Assembly: GCF_026262505.1 (NCBI RefSeq)
Contig: NC_067205.1
Span: forward strand, 17,918,001-17,982,000
Origin: Trichomonas vaginalis G3
Lineage: Eukaryota; Parabasalia; Trichomonadida; Trichomonadidae
Direction: 5' to 3'
DNA length: 64,000 nucleotides
Shown in pieces: positions 40,398 to 50,225 of this stretch; positions within the stretch are counted from its first letter, which is position 1, and each line of letters starts with the position of its first letter. A model generated the notes under the pieces. It was not told the DNA's origin. It was given only the letters and a program-made list of their open reading frames with translations, and did not search any database. A program made the translations under genes and the position numbers.

Positions 40398-40976
40398 TTA
40401 GCAACTAAATTTTAATGAAATGTTGTGGTCGTCAAATATTTTTATGACGTCTGGGAAACTATATTTTAAGTTCAACGTTTCACCTCCTTTCATAACGTAT
40501 ATCTTGTCAATGACATTATATGAAACACCACAGCAAGCAATGTCGGGTTCTATTTCTTTGATGTTTATATCGTCTGCCTCTGTCAAAAGTTTCAATAGTT
40601 CTTTCAAAATTTCATGAGGTGCGATGACATATGAGTTCACTTTTACAGGGTTGTGTTCGACCAAGTTTAACATTATACCCAAAGCCTGACAAATCTTCTC
40701 CTGAGTTTTAAGTTTGTCTTTAAGTTGTTGGTAGTCGTTCGAATATCTGCAACAGAACTTAAGTCTCTGCTAACTTCAGGGTATGTTGGTTCTTTTACAG
40801 GAACTATTGTTATACCATCTTTCGTCTTCGTATGGTTTCCCCACTTCAACATCTCTGTCTTTGACATTGACAACAACACTTTGACTGTTTGTTTGAGTTG
40901 GTGAATTTAACTTCACATCTGCCACCGCCATTAAACCTTTTGAAACACTTACGCTTCTATTTTTCGGAAATGACAT
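40398..40976 (-). pseudogene. Hypothetical late protein, two frameshifts
   Basis: The start at 40,976 (MSFPKNRSVSVSKGLMAV) follows the box CTTTTTATTCTAAGTAAA. The protein then needs frame changes near 40,840 and 40,690 to reach the C-terminal frame 40,398-40,682 (VNSYVIAPHEILKELLKLL, GETLNLKYSFPDVIKIFDDH). Each part reads as good coding sequence, so this is one gene of about 190 residues with two indels. Not recognised. Confidence 0.5.
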
Positions 40977-40994
40977 TTTACTTAGAATAAAAAG

Positions 40995-41312
40995 ATGGAC
41001 GTATTTGAGTATCTCTTCGAATTGAAGCAAAACAAAGTTTACACACACACAACAATACAAGTTCATTGATAGAATAGTTCTTTATACAAACAATGGAAAA
41101 TGTTATAGAATAGCAGTCTTTGCTGAACCAAAATATTTTCATAAAGCAAAGAAAGTTGGTATAACTGAAATGGTGAAAGTTCTTGACGTTGACAAAAATA
41201 TAACAACAAAACTGACCGATATTTCTAAAGGTAAGTTTATCTTACAATTTTATGTCAAAACTGGCGTACTGTCAATATTTGACGGAGAGAAGTCAGTTCA
41301 AGAACAACTTAC
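40995..41312 (+). pseudogene. Small plus-strand gene with dinucleotide-repeat frameshift
   Basis: The ATG at 40,995 (MDVFEYLFELKQNKVY) is paired with the divergent promoter shared with 40,976. A frame change in the (AC)n tract at about 41,040-41,052 connects it to the frame containing YKFIDRIVLYTNNGKCYRIA and EMVKVLDVDKNITTKLTDIS. The 3' end is uncertain and overlaps the 3' end of the capsid gene. Not recognised. Confidence 0.45.
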
Positions 41313-42921
41313 TGACCTGCTGCCAAAATCTGCTCGATGGAAGCTGTCGTTATGCCAATCTGAGGAGCCCCAGCAGGTTTCATCGAACGAATTTTCAAAA
41401 GAGCATCTTCCGTGGAAAAGTGCTATTGGTTTTGTAAACTTCTTTGCTTTCAATTCATTTGGACCGTCTCTGTCACCAGTATATTGTATTTGAACTGTAC
41501 CAACAGTTGAAATACCACCCATAAAGTCTTCTGATCAGCAAATTGGAATGCCAAGCCAAAAGTTTGAACGGTCTCCATTTGTATATTGAGTTTTTTTGAC
41601 TTCCTGTATGGGTCCATACTTTCACATATGGCATAATAGAACTTTGCATTTCAGGGTTAATGGTTGTTGTGAAGTTGTTGTTAAAGTTCATAGCATCTAA
41701 TGTCAAGTTGTATGACCTCATATCCTCAACCTGTAGAATATTCTTCTCTTGGATATATTTGCCATCTATGTTTATATGATATTTAATACCAGGGTTGTAG
41801 AAGCAAGAATAGTCATTTATAGTTCGTCTGAACAGTACAAACATAGTATCTGCGTGTTTCATTGCAGTTGTTAAAGCAATATCTGTTCTTGCACTGCGGT
41901 TCCTGGATTTTGGTTTCCAACTTCACCTGCAAAGTCTTTGACAGATATTTTGGTGTATAGGGAAACATAAGTGGAACTGCAATATATTTGGCAGCTAAAG
42001 CATTTGAAATATCTGGGTCCAACATATAGACTGCAAGTCTGCTTTCTATTCTCTTGCATTCAAACTTTTCGCATGTGAACTTAACTGGGTCCCAAGCATC
42101 TCCAGCAGCATTGAAATAATAGTTTACTTCAGTGTTGAGGTTTGAAAACCAAAGTCTAAGTCAACTTTGTTTTTGCAAAAGTCGGCGAATGACATTTTAT
42201 TTGTTCCCACTACTTCTGTAAGAGTGAATGGGTCTTGTGTTGGTGCAATGACTAAGTTATTTTTGCTTGGAGTAAGTTCAATAGAAATTTTTCCTGCCCA
42301 GTTTGGCAAGTATCTTAAAAACCTGAAGATGAGGAAAGATGACAAAGGAACTCTAAGTTTCAATTTTACTTTGGTTACTGCTGCTGCAGTTTGTCCAGAA
42401 AGGTTAACATAAACTCCTGGAACGTTAGGGTCAAGTCTTCTTATTTTCTCAATAGTTGCATACTGGTCTGTTTGTTCTCTAGCCTTGTGGTTGTACTGAG
42501 TTTCTCAAAGCGAACCATTCATAGTTTGCCCATGTTACTGTTTGACTAAGTCAGAGTTAGAATATATCTTATATCCCATGAAAACTTCTGGAGCATATTG
42601 GTATCCGACATAGAAAATTCCATTGCAACCTTTCTTGTCAGACAACTTGGCAGAAGGTTTTATTTCAATGTCTTGTTCCACGTATAAGAAAGAGTTGTCA
42701 ATAGAAATTATATGAAACCTGTCGCAAGCAATATCTACTGTTGTTGAAGAACCTTCTCCAAACTCACCTACGTTTCCATAAGAAACAGCAGTTGTATATT
42801 CGTAAGTTCCAGGAACTATTTCTGACCTTCTAATGGCATTGTCGCATTCGTTATACCATTCGGAAACATTTCCATTCATAGCATCCAAAAACTGTTGGCG
42901 TTTATTCTGAGCGGCGTACAT
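41309..42921 (-). pseudogene. Double-jelly-roll major capsid protein, multiply frameshifted
   Basis: The N-terminal frame (42,535-42,921) has MYAAQNKRQQFLDAMNG, FHIISIDNSFLYVEQDIEIK and GIFYVGYQYAPEVFMGYKIY, a pattern typical of Polinton capsid proteins. Further parts lie in changing frames: LPNWAGKISIELTPSKNNLV (42,124-42,363), MLDPDISNALAAKYIAVPLM (about 41,900-42,025), YSCFYNPGIKYHINIDGKYI (41,600-41,862) and a C-terminus ASIEQILAAGQ ending at 41,309. At least four or five indels are needed. Total length about 535 residues fits the family. The box TTTTTACCCATATGAA precedes the ATG. It would form the hexameric capsomers. Confidence 0.7.
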
Positions 42922-42988
42922 TTCATATGGGTAAAAATATAGAATAGTTGGATTTATATATCATAATAGAACCCACTCGGACCAAGCT

Positions 42989-44377
42989 TTACTTTCTTCC
43001 TGACTGAGTTTTTAACTCTTCTTTTTCCTTCATTGCCCTCTGCTTGAAGTTGTTGCATCTTTGCATTATGTTTTCATCTAGTATGTTGCAAATTTCCATG
43101 TCCTTTTGCCTTTTGGCTCTGGTCGCCCATCTCAGGTAACCTATATCCTAGAAAGAGTTTGTCATAGTTTGTATTTGAGTCTTCGCGTATTGTTTGCATG
43201 ACTCTTTCCTGAGTTTCTGGTTCAAGCTCTTCAAACAGAGCTTGTCCATATGGAATATGCCGTTTCCAAATATATGTTTTTGTAGCCATTCTGGTTTTCT
43301 TTCCATGTTACCAACTATATCTTTTGTGAATGGGGGAAAGCTTCTACCCAATCTTTCAGTCTTGCGTCGTTTATTTCTGTAGTTGGTTTTATTTTGTCAA
43401 GGAACATGTTTTTCAATACTAACATTTCATTTGGTACTGTCCATTTGAGTTTTCTTAAATATTCATCCTTCTCGATTCATTGTCTGCAAAGTAAGTTTTT
43501 ATGACATTTTGCAAACTTTCGTTTGCAAGGTCATGTACAATAGGTTCTCTTCCTTCTCCCTCCCTAACTTTCTTTCTAAACTCTTCACCAAATATACCAT
43601 CTCTATGGTTCTGTGTAGTTCTTTGAGATAAATGTTTTAGAACGTCAGGTGTTTATATTTCCTTCAGCCATGTTCATTTCATACTGGTCCAAAATATCTG
43701 CATCTTTCATATCTTTCAATGGCATTAAAGCCGCGCTGAAAATACCAGCTATATCTGGTTCACCATTCACTTCCATTGCGTCTACAACTTCTTGGAATTG
43801 TGGTTGTAAGTTTATGAACCACCTATCTGGATTAGCTTTATGACCCCATCTCATTGTAGTTCCATCGTCTGCAGAAACAAAAGTAGGTTTGTTTCCATCT
43901 TGGTTAGGTTCTGAATGAACTTTAAACAATGTTTCATTTCTATATGTTTTCTTGAAATTTAACCTTTTATCTTCACCGAGTTCATCCGAAGATTGAACGT
44001 TAAATGCTCGTAAGAAAAGGGTTGTTGTATTTGTGTACATTTTTTTTCAGTACTTCCATTCTATGCTGAATATTTTCATCTGGTGTTGGAGTCTTTTGTA
44101 TGTCGGCAAACATTTTTCGATATTCTTCTACTATGTCAGCCGAATTTTTTTTAGACTCTTGGAAATATTCCATATTCTCCGCATACTCTTGTTGAGGGTC
44201 AAGATTTTTCGGCTGTTCCAAATCTTCATCTAGTTCTGTGAAGTTAGTTTCCAAAGGAAGGACTTGTTCGTTTCCTTCAGGCTCTTCTAGCTGTTGTTGC
44301 TGAACTATTTCTTCCATGTCTGGTTGTATCTGAACTATTTCTTCCTGTGGAGTTTCTTGTACCTCATCTGCTGGCAT
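42989..44377 (-). pseudogene. C-terminal part of a large late protein, frameshifted
   Basis: Frames 44,000-44,377 (acidic, Gln/Glu-rich: MPADEVQETPQEEIVQ, LDEDLEQPKNLDPQQEYAEN) and 43,645-44,040 (FVSADDGTTMRWGHKANPDR, MPLKDMKDADILDQYEMNMA), then pieces to 43,440 (GIFGEEFRKKVREGEGREP) and 43,074-43,351 (KPEWLQKHIFGNG...), with a Lys-rich end at 42,989. Neither internal ATG (44,377 or 44,040) has a promoter box, so these pieces probably belong to the same long gene as 44,335-46,179. Not recognised. Confidence 0.5.
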
Positions 44378-46179
44378 TTCATATATTCCGAGACCGTTTT
44401 TAACAATTTCCTATCTACGTCATCCGCATTCATAAGCTTTTGTTCTTTCGTTCCGTCTCTATTTTTTACGCGTTTCATGACGAAAGTTGAATTGTCATTT
44501 AGCTCTGACATCAAATATCTCGGAGTAAATTCATCCATGTCATTTGGATGATATGCTATTAAATCATATCCCTTAGCGAGCTTGTATTTTCCAGGTTTGA
44601 GATTATATCCGTTTTGGTGCTGAGCCATAAAGCTAAATAGGTTCGGGTCAGTATTTCCATCCTTGAACTTTCTAATAGCTTCTTTATATCTGTCACTAAA
44701 GTCAACAGTATCTGGGAAACCACACTCTTCTTTAAGCATTTTTAAGAATTCTTGGTTTCCTTGTTCTCTACTTCTTTTATGTCCTTGCTCTGTTTGTGGT
44801 TGTTGTTGTGCAGGGTTTTGAACTGTTGGTTGTGGTGCTGGTTGTTGTGCTGGTTGTGGAGGTGGTTGTTGTGCAGGGTTTTGAACTGTTGGTTGTTGTG
44901 CTGGTTGTTGTGTTGGTTTTGGTGCATGCCTGTGTCTGTGTCCATGTGACGATGTAAATGTTTTAGGTAGTCCTGGTGCAGGTGCTTCTCTTGGAGGGTT
45001 TGGTGGTATATAAGTTCCACCAGCTGGCACATATGTTCCATCTGCAGCGTAATGTCCTACCTGACTTTTCGTTCTTAAGAAAGCATTTACTAGGTCTGTT
45101 TTGGTCTGTTGTAACTCTTTTTCTTGACTTTTCACAACAGTTGCTCTAACGGCGTCATAGGCACTTTGAACTGCCTGTCTCGTTGCTGCATCTGTTATTT
45201 TCGTCATATTTTGTGCTACTTCTCTTAACTCTTTGTCGAAACCTTCAGACTTCAGTTTCTTTCCAGATGAGAAGTCGTTCACTTGTTTCACCTTACTATG
45301 AAGAGCTTCGAAGGCGTTCTTAAAGTCAGCATTTGTTAAAGCTTCATTTGAACTGTCTTCATCCGCTTGTATTTTTGTCCTTATTGACCCTATGAGTTGG
45401 GCTGCTTTAGCGTTGGCTTGGGCATCTAACCAGTCATTGTTAGCTTTTATATATTCTGCGCTTTTCATTGCCTTTTGCATGGCTGCGTCGTTATTTTTAC
45501 TTTCTTGTGCTAAGTTTTCATACTGTACGGTTTGGTTTTGCAACTGTAAAAGTTTTTCTGCCTTTACATTTGCTTCAACTTCTTTTTATACTCATCGCTA
45601 TCCATATATGTCTTCAGGGCTTTTTGTTTTATCTCTTCATCTTCAGTACTTTATATTGAGTAGTATGGTTTTTCAAATTTATGACATCTTGTTCCATTTT
45701 TGCTACTTCTGCTGCTTTTCTGACACTTTTTTCGCATATTGCTCTGTACTTAGTTCTTTCAGTTGTTCTCTTTCTTCTTTTTCTCTACGTTTAACTCATT
45801 GAGTTTCTTTGTGTGTCTGTCATATTCTAGTTTCTTTTCGTTTTCGCTTATTTGCTTCTGTATGTCTATGTTTGACTTTTTGACATCTGTTATTTGATTT
45901 TTGAGTGAACTCAAATTCATTTGACTTTGAGGGTTATATGCTGTTCCGTCTGCAGCTCCACCATAGCCTGCCATTTTCGCTAAAAGTGCCGCTCTTAAAC
46001 CTCCACTCTGTGCACCAAGAACTCGGTTTAAAAGCATAGGATTGCTTGACATTTGTTGCAACATAGTGGGGTCATTCAGCATTTGTTGTTGCAACTGTTG
46101 TTGTGGTGTCAGTTTTACTATTGGATGTTTCAATGCTCTCTTCCTCTTACGTATATTCTTACGTAGCTTACGTGGCATT
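44335..46179 (-). pseudogene. N-terminal part of a large coiled-coil late protein, frameshifted
   Basis: The start at 46,179 (MPRKLRKNIRKRKRALKHPI) is strongly basic and follows TTTTTAACTTCACTTAAA; the longer frame from 46,304 runs into the terminal minisatellite and is not the start. Then come Gln/Met-rich helices (LTPQQQLQQQMLNDPTMLQQ), a Gly-rich segment, coiled coil, at least two frame changes between 45,545 and 45,765, further helices, His-rich HGHRHRHAPKP, tandem PAQQPTVQNPAQQ repeats and a C-terminal domain (LKPGKYKLAKGYDLIAYHPN). A further shift near 44,420 would connect to the gene part at 44,377. Possibly a capsid-core or scaffold protein of about 1,060 residues. Confidence 0.55.
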
Positions 46180-46199
46180 TTAAGTGAAGTTAAAAAGCG

Positions 46200-47251
46200 G
46201 CTTTTGACAGACGTTTTATTGTGACTTCTTCGTAAAGACTTTGTTGAGATTTCTTCGTAAAGACTTTGTTGAGATTTCTTCGTAAATGAGTGTAAATGAC
46301 CCAAAAATATATTTTAGGTGAAGAGGTGAGATTTCACCTCTTTTTTCACCTCATTTCTCACCTCTTGAATTTTCATGAATTTCTTCGTAAAGACTTTGTT
46401 AAGACTTCTTCGTAAAGACTTTGTTAAGACTTCTTCGTAAAGACTTTGTTGAGATTTCTTCGTAAAGACTTTGTTGAGATTTCTTCGTAAAGACTTTGTT
46501 GAGATTTCTTCGTAAATGACCCTAGTAGTATATTTTTGGTGTAAATTTCATGAAAATTCAAGAGGGTGAAAAATTAGGTGAAAAAACAGGTGAAATCTCA
46601 CCTCTTCACCTAAAATATATTTTTGGTGTAAAATTCAAGAGGGTGAAAAATTAGGTGAAAAAACAGGTGAAATCTCACCTCTTCACCTAAAATATATTTT
46701 TGGTGTAAATTTCATGAAAATTCAAGAGGTGAGAAATGAGGTGAAAAAACAGGTGAAATCTCACCTCTTCACCTAAAATATATTTTTGTCTGATTTTACG
46801 AAGAAGTCTTGACAAAACATTTACGAAGAAGTCTTGACAAAACATTTACGAAGAAGAAGTCTTGACAAAACATTTACGAAGAAGTCTTGACAAAACATTT
46901 ACGAAGAAGTCTTGACAAAACATTTACGAAGAAGTCTTGACAAAACATTTACGAAGAAGTCTTGACAAAACATTTACGAAGAAGAAGTCTTGACAAAACA
47001 TTTACGAAGAAGAAGTCTTGACAAAACATTTACGAAGAAGAAGTCTTGACAAAACATTTACGAAGAAGAAGTCTTGACAAAACATTTACGAAGAAGTCTT
47101 GACAAAACATGAAAACATATATAATTTGTGAAAAGTGAAACATTATATAATGTTTTCGACCAAGAAGACTAACAATTTTCCGAATAAAAGCTTCATTATA
47201 CCATTCATCCTCAGGGCTAGAAGGCACGAAGTGCCTGGAAGCCCCACTCCC
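46200..47251. repeat. Right terminal repeat region of the Maverick-like element
   Basis: Inverse of the left end: TTCGTAAAGACTTTGTTGAG units (46,215-46,290 and 46,380-46,520), four 80-bp repeats (46,302 forward; three inverted at 46,540-46,790), a long ACGAAGAAGTCTTGACAAAA minisatellite (46,795-47,110), a unique stretch, and the terminal hairpin (47,213-47,247; AGGCACGAAGTGCCT core). It ends at CCC followed by an 18-T tract, CC and a 21-T tract. Confidence 0.85.
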
Positions 47252-48306
47252 TTTTTTTTTTTTTTTTTTCCTTTTTTTTTTTTTTTTTTTTTAATATAAT
47301 AATAATATTTGATAAAAAGATATATTATTTATATTTTTGATTTTTGAATTACGGAAAAAGTGAATTGTTAACTTGATTTTTTTATATGGTTAATTTTTCA
47401 AATGATATTATGAAGATCTAAAATATTAAAAGTAAAAAATTGAATTACGGAAAAAGTGAGGTCAAAAGTGAAATAAATTTGCAGAACAATTTTCATTGAA
47501 ATAAGACATTGAGTATCACACTTTAGTGAATCAACATCTATAAGAATGAAGTGTTTTGAAGCTGAAATAATATTGAATAGAAATTAATTGTTTCTGAAAT
47601 TTTGAATGAAATTATGGGAAATAAAAAAATTACTAAATATTGTATTCATACAAATATATTATTTTAAAGGAAAAATAGATGCTGATAGAAACGATGAAAA
47701 ATTTTGAAAACTTTACAATTAATTTATGTTCGTTAACCACAGAGCTTGCAATCCAAAGCTCACGTTAGACTACAAGAGTCATGAAGTCTCATACTAAGGG
47801 ATATCCAACATATATTTTAATAATCTAATGTTTGTGACAAATATTCAACATAAAATTAAGTTTTCGTTTCGTTACAAGGCATTCATACTTTGGAGATATC
47901 ATATTTAATGTACAGAAAAGTTAATATTAAACAATACATGCTAAAGAATTAATAAATAAGATAATAAAATAAATTTATACGTAATTACTTTCATTTAATA
48001 TGCTTTATGCTGTATAATATTGATTAAGAGGCATTAAAAGGTTCCATAGTCTGCTTTTATAGGCAAGATTTTTGATAAAAATTTTAAATTTTGAAAAATG
48101 ATGAGAAAAGGAAAAAAAGGTAAATGAGAGCAAGAGGAGGGAAAAAAAAGAAAAAGAAAAGAAAGGGAAGGGAAAAATAAAAGAAAGAAGGACATATAAA
48201 AATTTAGATGCGCATTCTTAATGCCGAGGCGGCTTGCCGCCGAGGCGCGATTTTTTTAGGCCTCTACGGTAACCCGGCAATGTTTTTTTAAATCTTGTAC
48301 AGCCCT
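47252..48306. other. Right flank of the Maverick-like element
   Basis: Begins with a T18-CC-T21 tract. No gene. It contains two TTACGGAAAAAGTG motifs (47,351 and 47,444), a purine-rich tract (48,100-48,190), and a GC-rich patch with GGCGGCTTGCCGCC hairpin (48,229-48,242). This is the remaining right part of the host element that carries the 10-bp duplication. Confidence 0.5.
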
Positions 48307-48972
48307 AACCAAAAATAATTGTTATAATTTAAATGAAGAAGTAATTTAAAACGATTTTATTTATGATCAAATTTTATATATTTTTTTGGATCAAATCCAT
48401 TTTAATAGAATTTATATACTATTCATCTATTAGTAAACACTACCGTATATTATTTTTTAAGCTATCTTATTTTTTGAACTTTTATTCAAATCTTTGGTCG
48501 CAAGAAGAATTGCATGATAAATAAAAACATTTAATCAAAGTCAATTTTATTTTTCATATTCAAATGGACTGAGTGTTAACATTTAACATTTTTTGCTAAT
48601 TGTCGTCAAAAATTAGGCGTAAAGCAAAAATTGATATTTCATATGGTTTTATGATAGATAAGCATTATATTCCCACTCATTATATTCGTAAATTTTGAGG
48701 TTTATCCTTCGCTTTTAAGATCATTGAATTTGATTTTTATATAAAATAGTTATATATTAGAAAATAATATGAGTTTATGTGATATTATTTTTCAGAAGAT
48801 TTCATTCTATATGCCTATGAAAAGTACTCTCAAAACTAACTTTTTCCTAATTATAATTAAATCTAGAATATTGTATTATGCTTAGTATTATTTCATTTTT
48901 CTCATTCAATTTAGAATTTACAAATGTCAAAAAATTGAGAGCTGTCACTTTTGATGAATTTCTGTTTATTAC
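48307..48972 (+). mobile_element. Foldback family A, right arm of the split copy (A3)
   Basis: Centre sequence (AATTGTTATAATTTAAATGA) followed by the arm, ending CTGTTTATTAC. Nearly identical to A1. Followed by ATATT, duplicated at the outer edge of A2 (21,808-21,812). Together with 21,813-22,793 it forms one foldback element. Confidence 0.8.
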
Positions 48973-50225
48973 ATATTTAGTTTGGTCTATATTTTGAAAG
49001 CAAAATATCAAATTCAAAATATAATATCAAATACCCTCAATTTTTAACTTTTGCAACTCCAAAAACCAGGTGTTTTTCCAGAACTACCATCTAGGATGAG
49101 TCCTAGGAGCTATAATTCTAGGGTTAGATGATACCCACTTAGTACTTTTATTTGTATATGTTTTAGTGGAATTTGGTGAGGGGTCATGAAATTCGTATCT
49201 AATTTGCTATCATCTAAGCTGGTAAAAGTTAGAGAAAGCTATTTACTGGTTGCATATTACAAATATACCTTGTAATAGAAAATATAAGTGTTTGTGATTT
49301 AAATTCGCTCAATTAGCTCGAAAATTTGTTTTATATCCATGACAAACTAACACAATCCTATTTATGTGATTGCCAATCTGTTCCCAAAATATATCAGCAT
49401 GAATATATATATATTGATATTATTTGCAATTTCATCATTAAATAGTACTTTTTTCTATTTTTAATTTAGAAATAGTATATTTATATGATAGCGACACAAG
49501 ATTTTAATTAAAAAATATATGTTATCGATCATCACACTCAAATTGAATTTCAAAAATTTTAGAATTTTTCAATTTCAATATTGAAAATATATTTCTTATA
49601 TCATAGCGATTCATGTTATAATAATATGGAGAAAAATATTGTTTTAAATCTAAAATTTAAAATGAATGATTGGGCATTACATTAATCCAATTTATTGTTT
49701 ATTTGTTAATCTAGTGGAAACAATAAATATTTTGGAGAAACAAAAATTTGAAATTTGAAATTTTGAAAAAAATGCATGAATCGGTAATTAAACATTGATT
49801 TATTAATTTATTAGCCATGCTTTTGATGTTGGTCTTATTCTTAAGCCGATTTAAAGAATTAATTTTTCCAAATCGTGTTTGACATTAACACATATAGATA
49901 TATCAGGAAAAAAGGTATCACTTATCAAGTTATTGGTTTTTATGTATCTCCTAACTTTGCCTCGTTCTGAATACAATTCTAGTTAACGAATTTTAAATAA
50001 CTATATGAAGAATACATCATTTTGGTTTTATTATTATTAAAATGATATATATTAGCTATGCATATGCTTGTAAGAATATTATTCCGTGAATTGGAAACAG
50101 AAAAAATAAATTTAGACAGAAAATGCATATCTTTAAAAAATAATATGAAATTTAGCTTTGATATTATTATCCGATAAAATATGCATGATAATTACTCCGC
50201 AAATAAAATTTAGGAAGCAAGTTGT
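48973..50225. other. Intergenic, nothing recognised
   Basis: About 1.25 kb of AT-rich sequence with stops in all frames. No RNA gene or repeat shared with other parts of the window was recognised. Confidence 0.45.

Larger units (their letters stand above)
23202..47251. mobile_element. Maverick/Polinton-like element without DNA polymerase B
   Basis: About 24.05 kb. The ends are inverted (GGTAGTGGGGCTTCCAGGCA at left; complement with one difference at right), each adjoining a homopolymer A or T tract. The inner TIR consists of minisatellites present in inverted order at both ends. It encodes an integrase, a packaging ATPase, a capsid set, an SF3 helicase, an HNH nuclease and KilA-N proteins. 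A protein-primed PolB and an adenain-like protease, usual in Polintons, are not found on either strand. Target duplication (normally 6 bp) is hidden by the homopolymers. Many virion genes are frameshifted, so this copy is a degraded, formerly virus-like mobile element of a protist. Confidence 0.85.
22794..48306. mobile_element. 25.5-kb composite insertion flanked by 10-bp duplication
   Basis: The centre of foldback copy A2/A3 is opened here. AACCAAAAAT occurs at 22,784-22,793 and 48,307-48,316, while the uninterrupted centre (copy A4, 59,660-59,690) has it once. The insertion begins ATGGCATTCCAAACGGG and ends TTGTACAGCCCTA. The Maverick-like element occupies 23,202-47,251 within it, leaving about 400 bp on the left and 1,050 bp on the right that belong to a host element of unknown class. 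Both flanks contain TTACGGAAAAAGTG or its complement (about 23,075, 47,351 and 47,444), consistent with a shared pre-existing element. Confidence 0.65.

Noticed and set aside
23202..47251. Protein-primed DNA polymerase B and adenain-type protease
   Set aside because: Looked for on both strands, including broken frames; no PolB-like motifs or long unassigned frame, and no His-Asp-Cys protease pattern found by eye.
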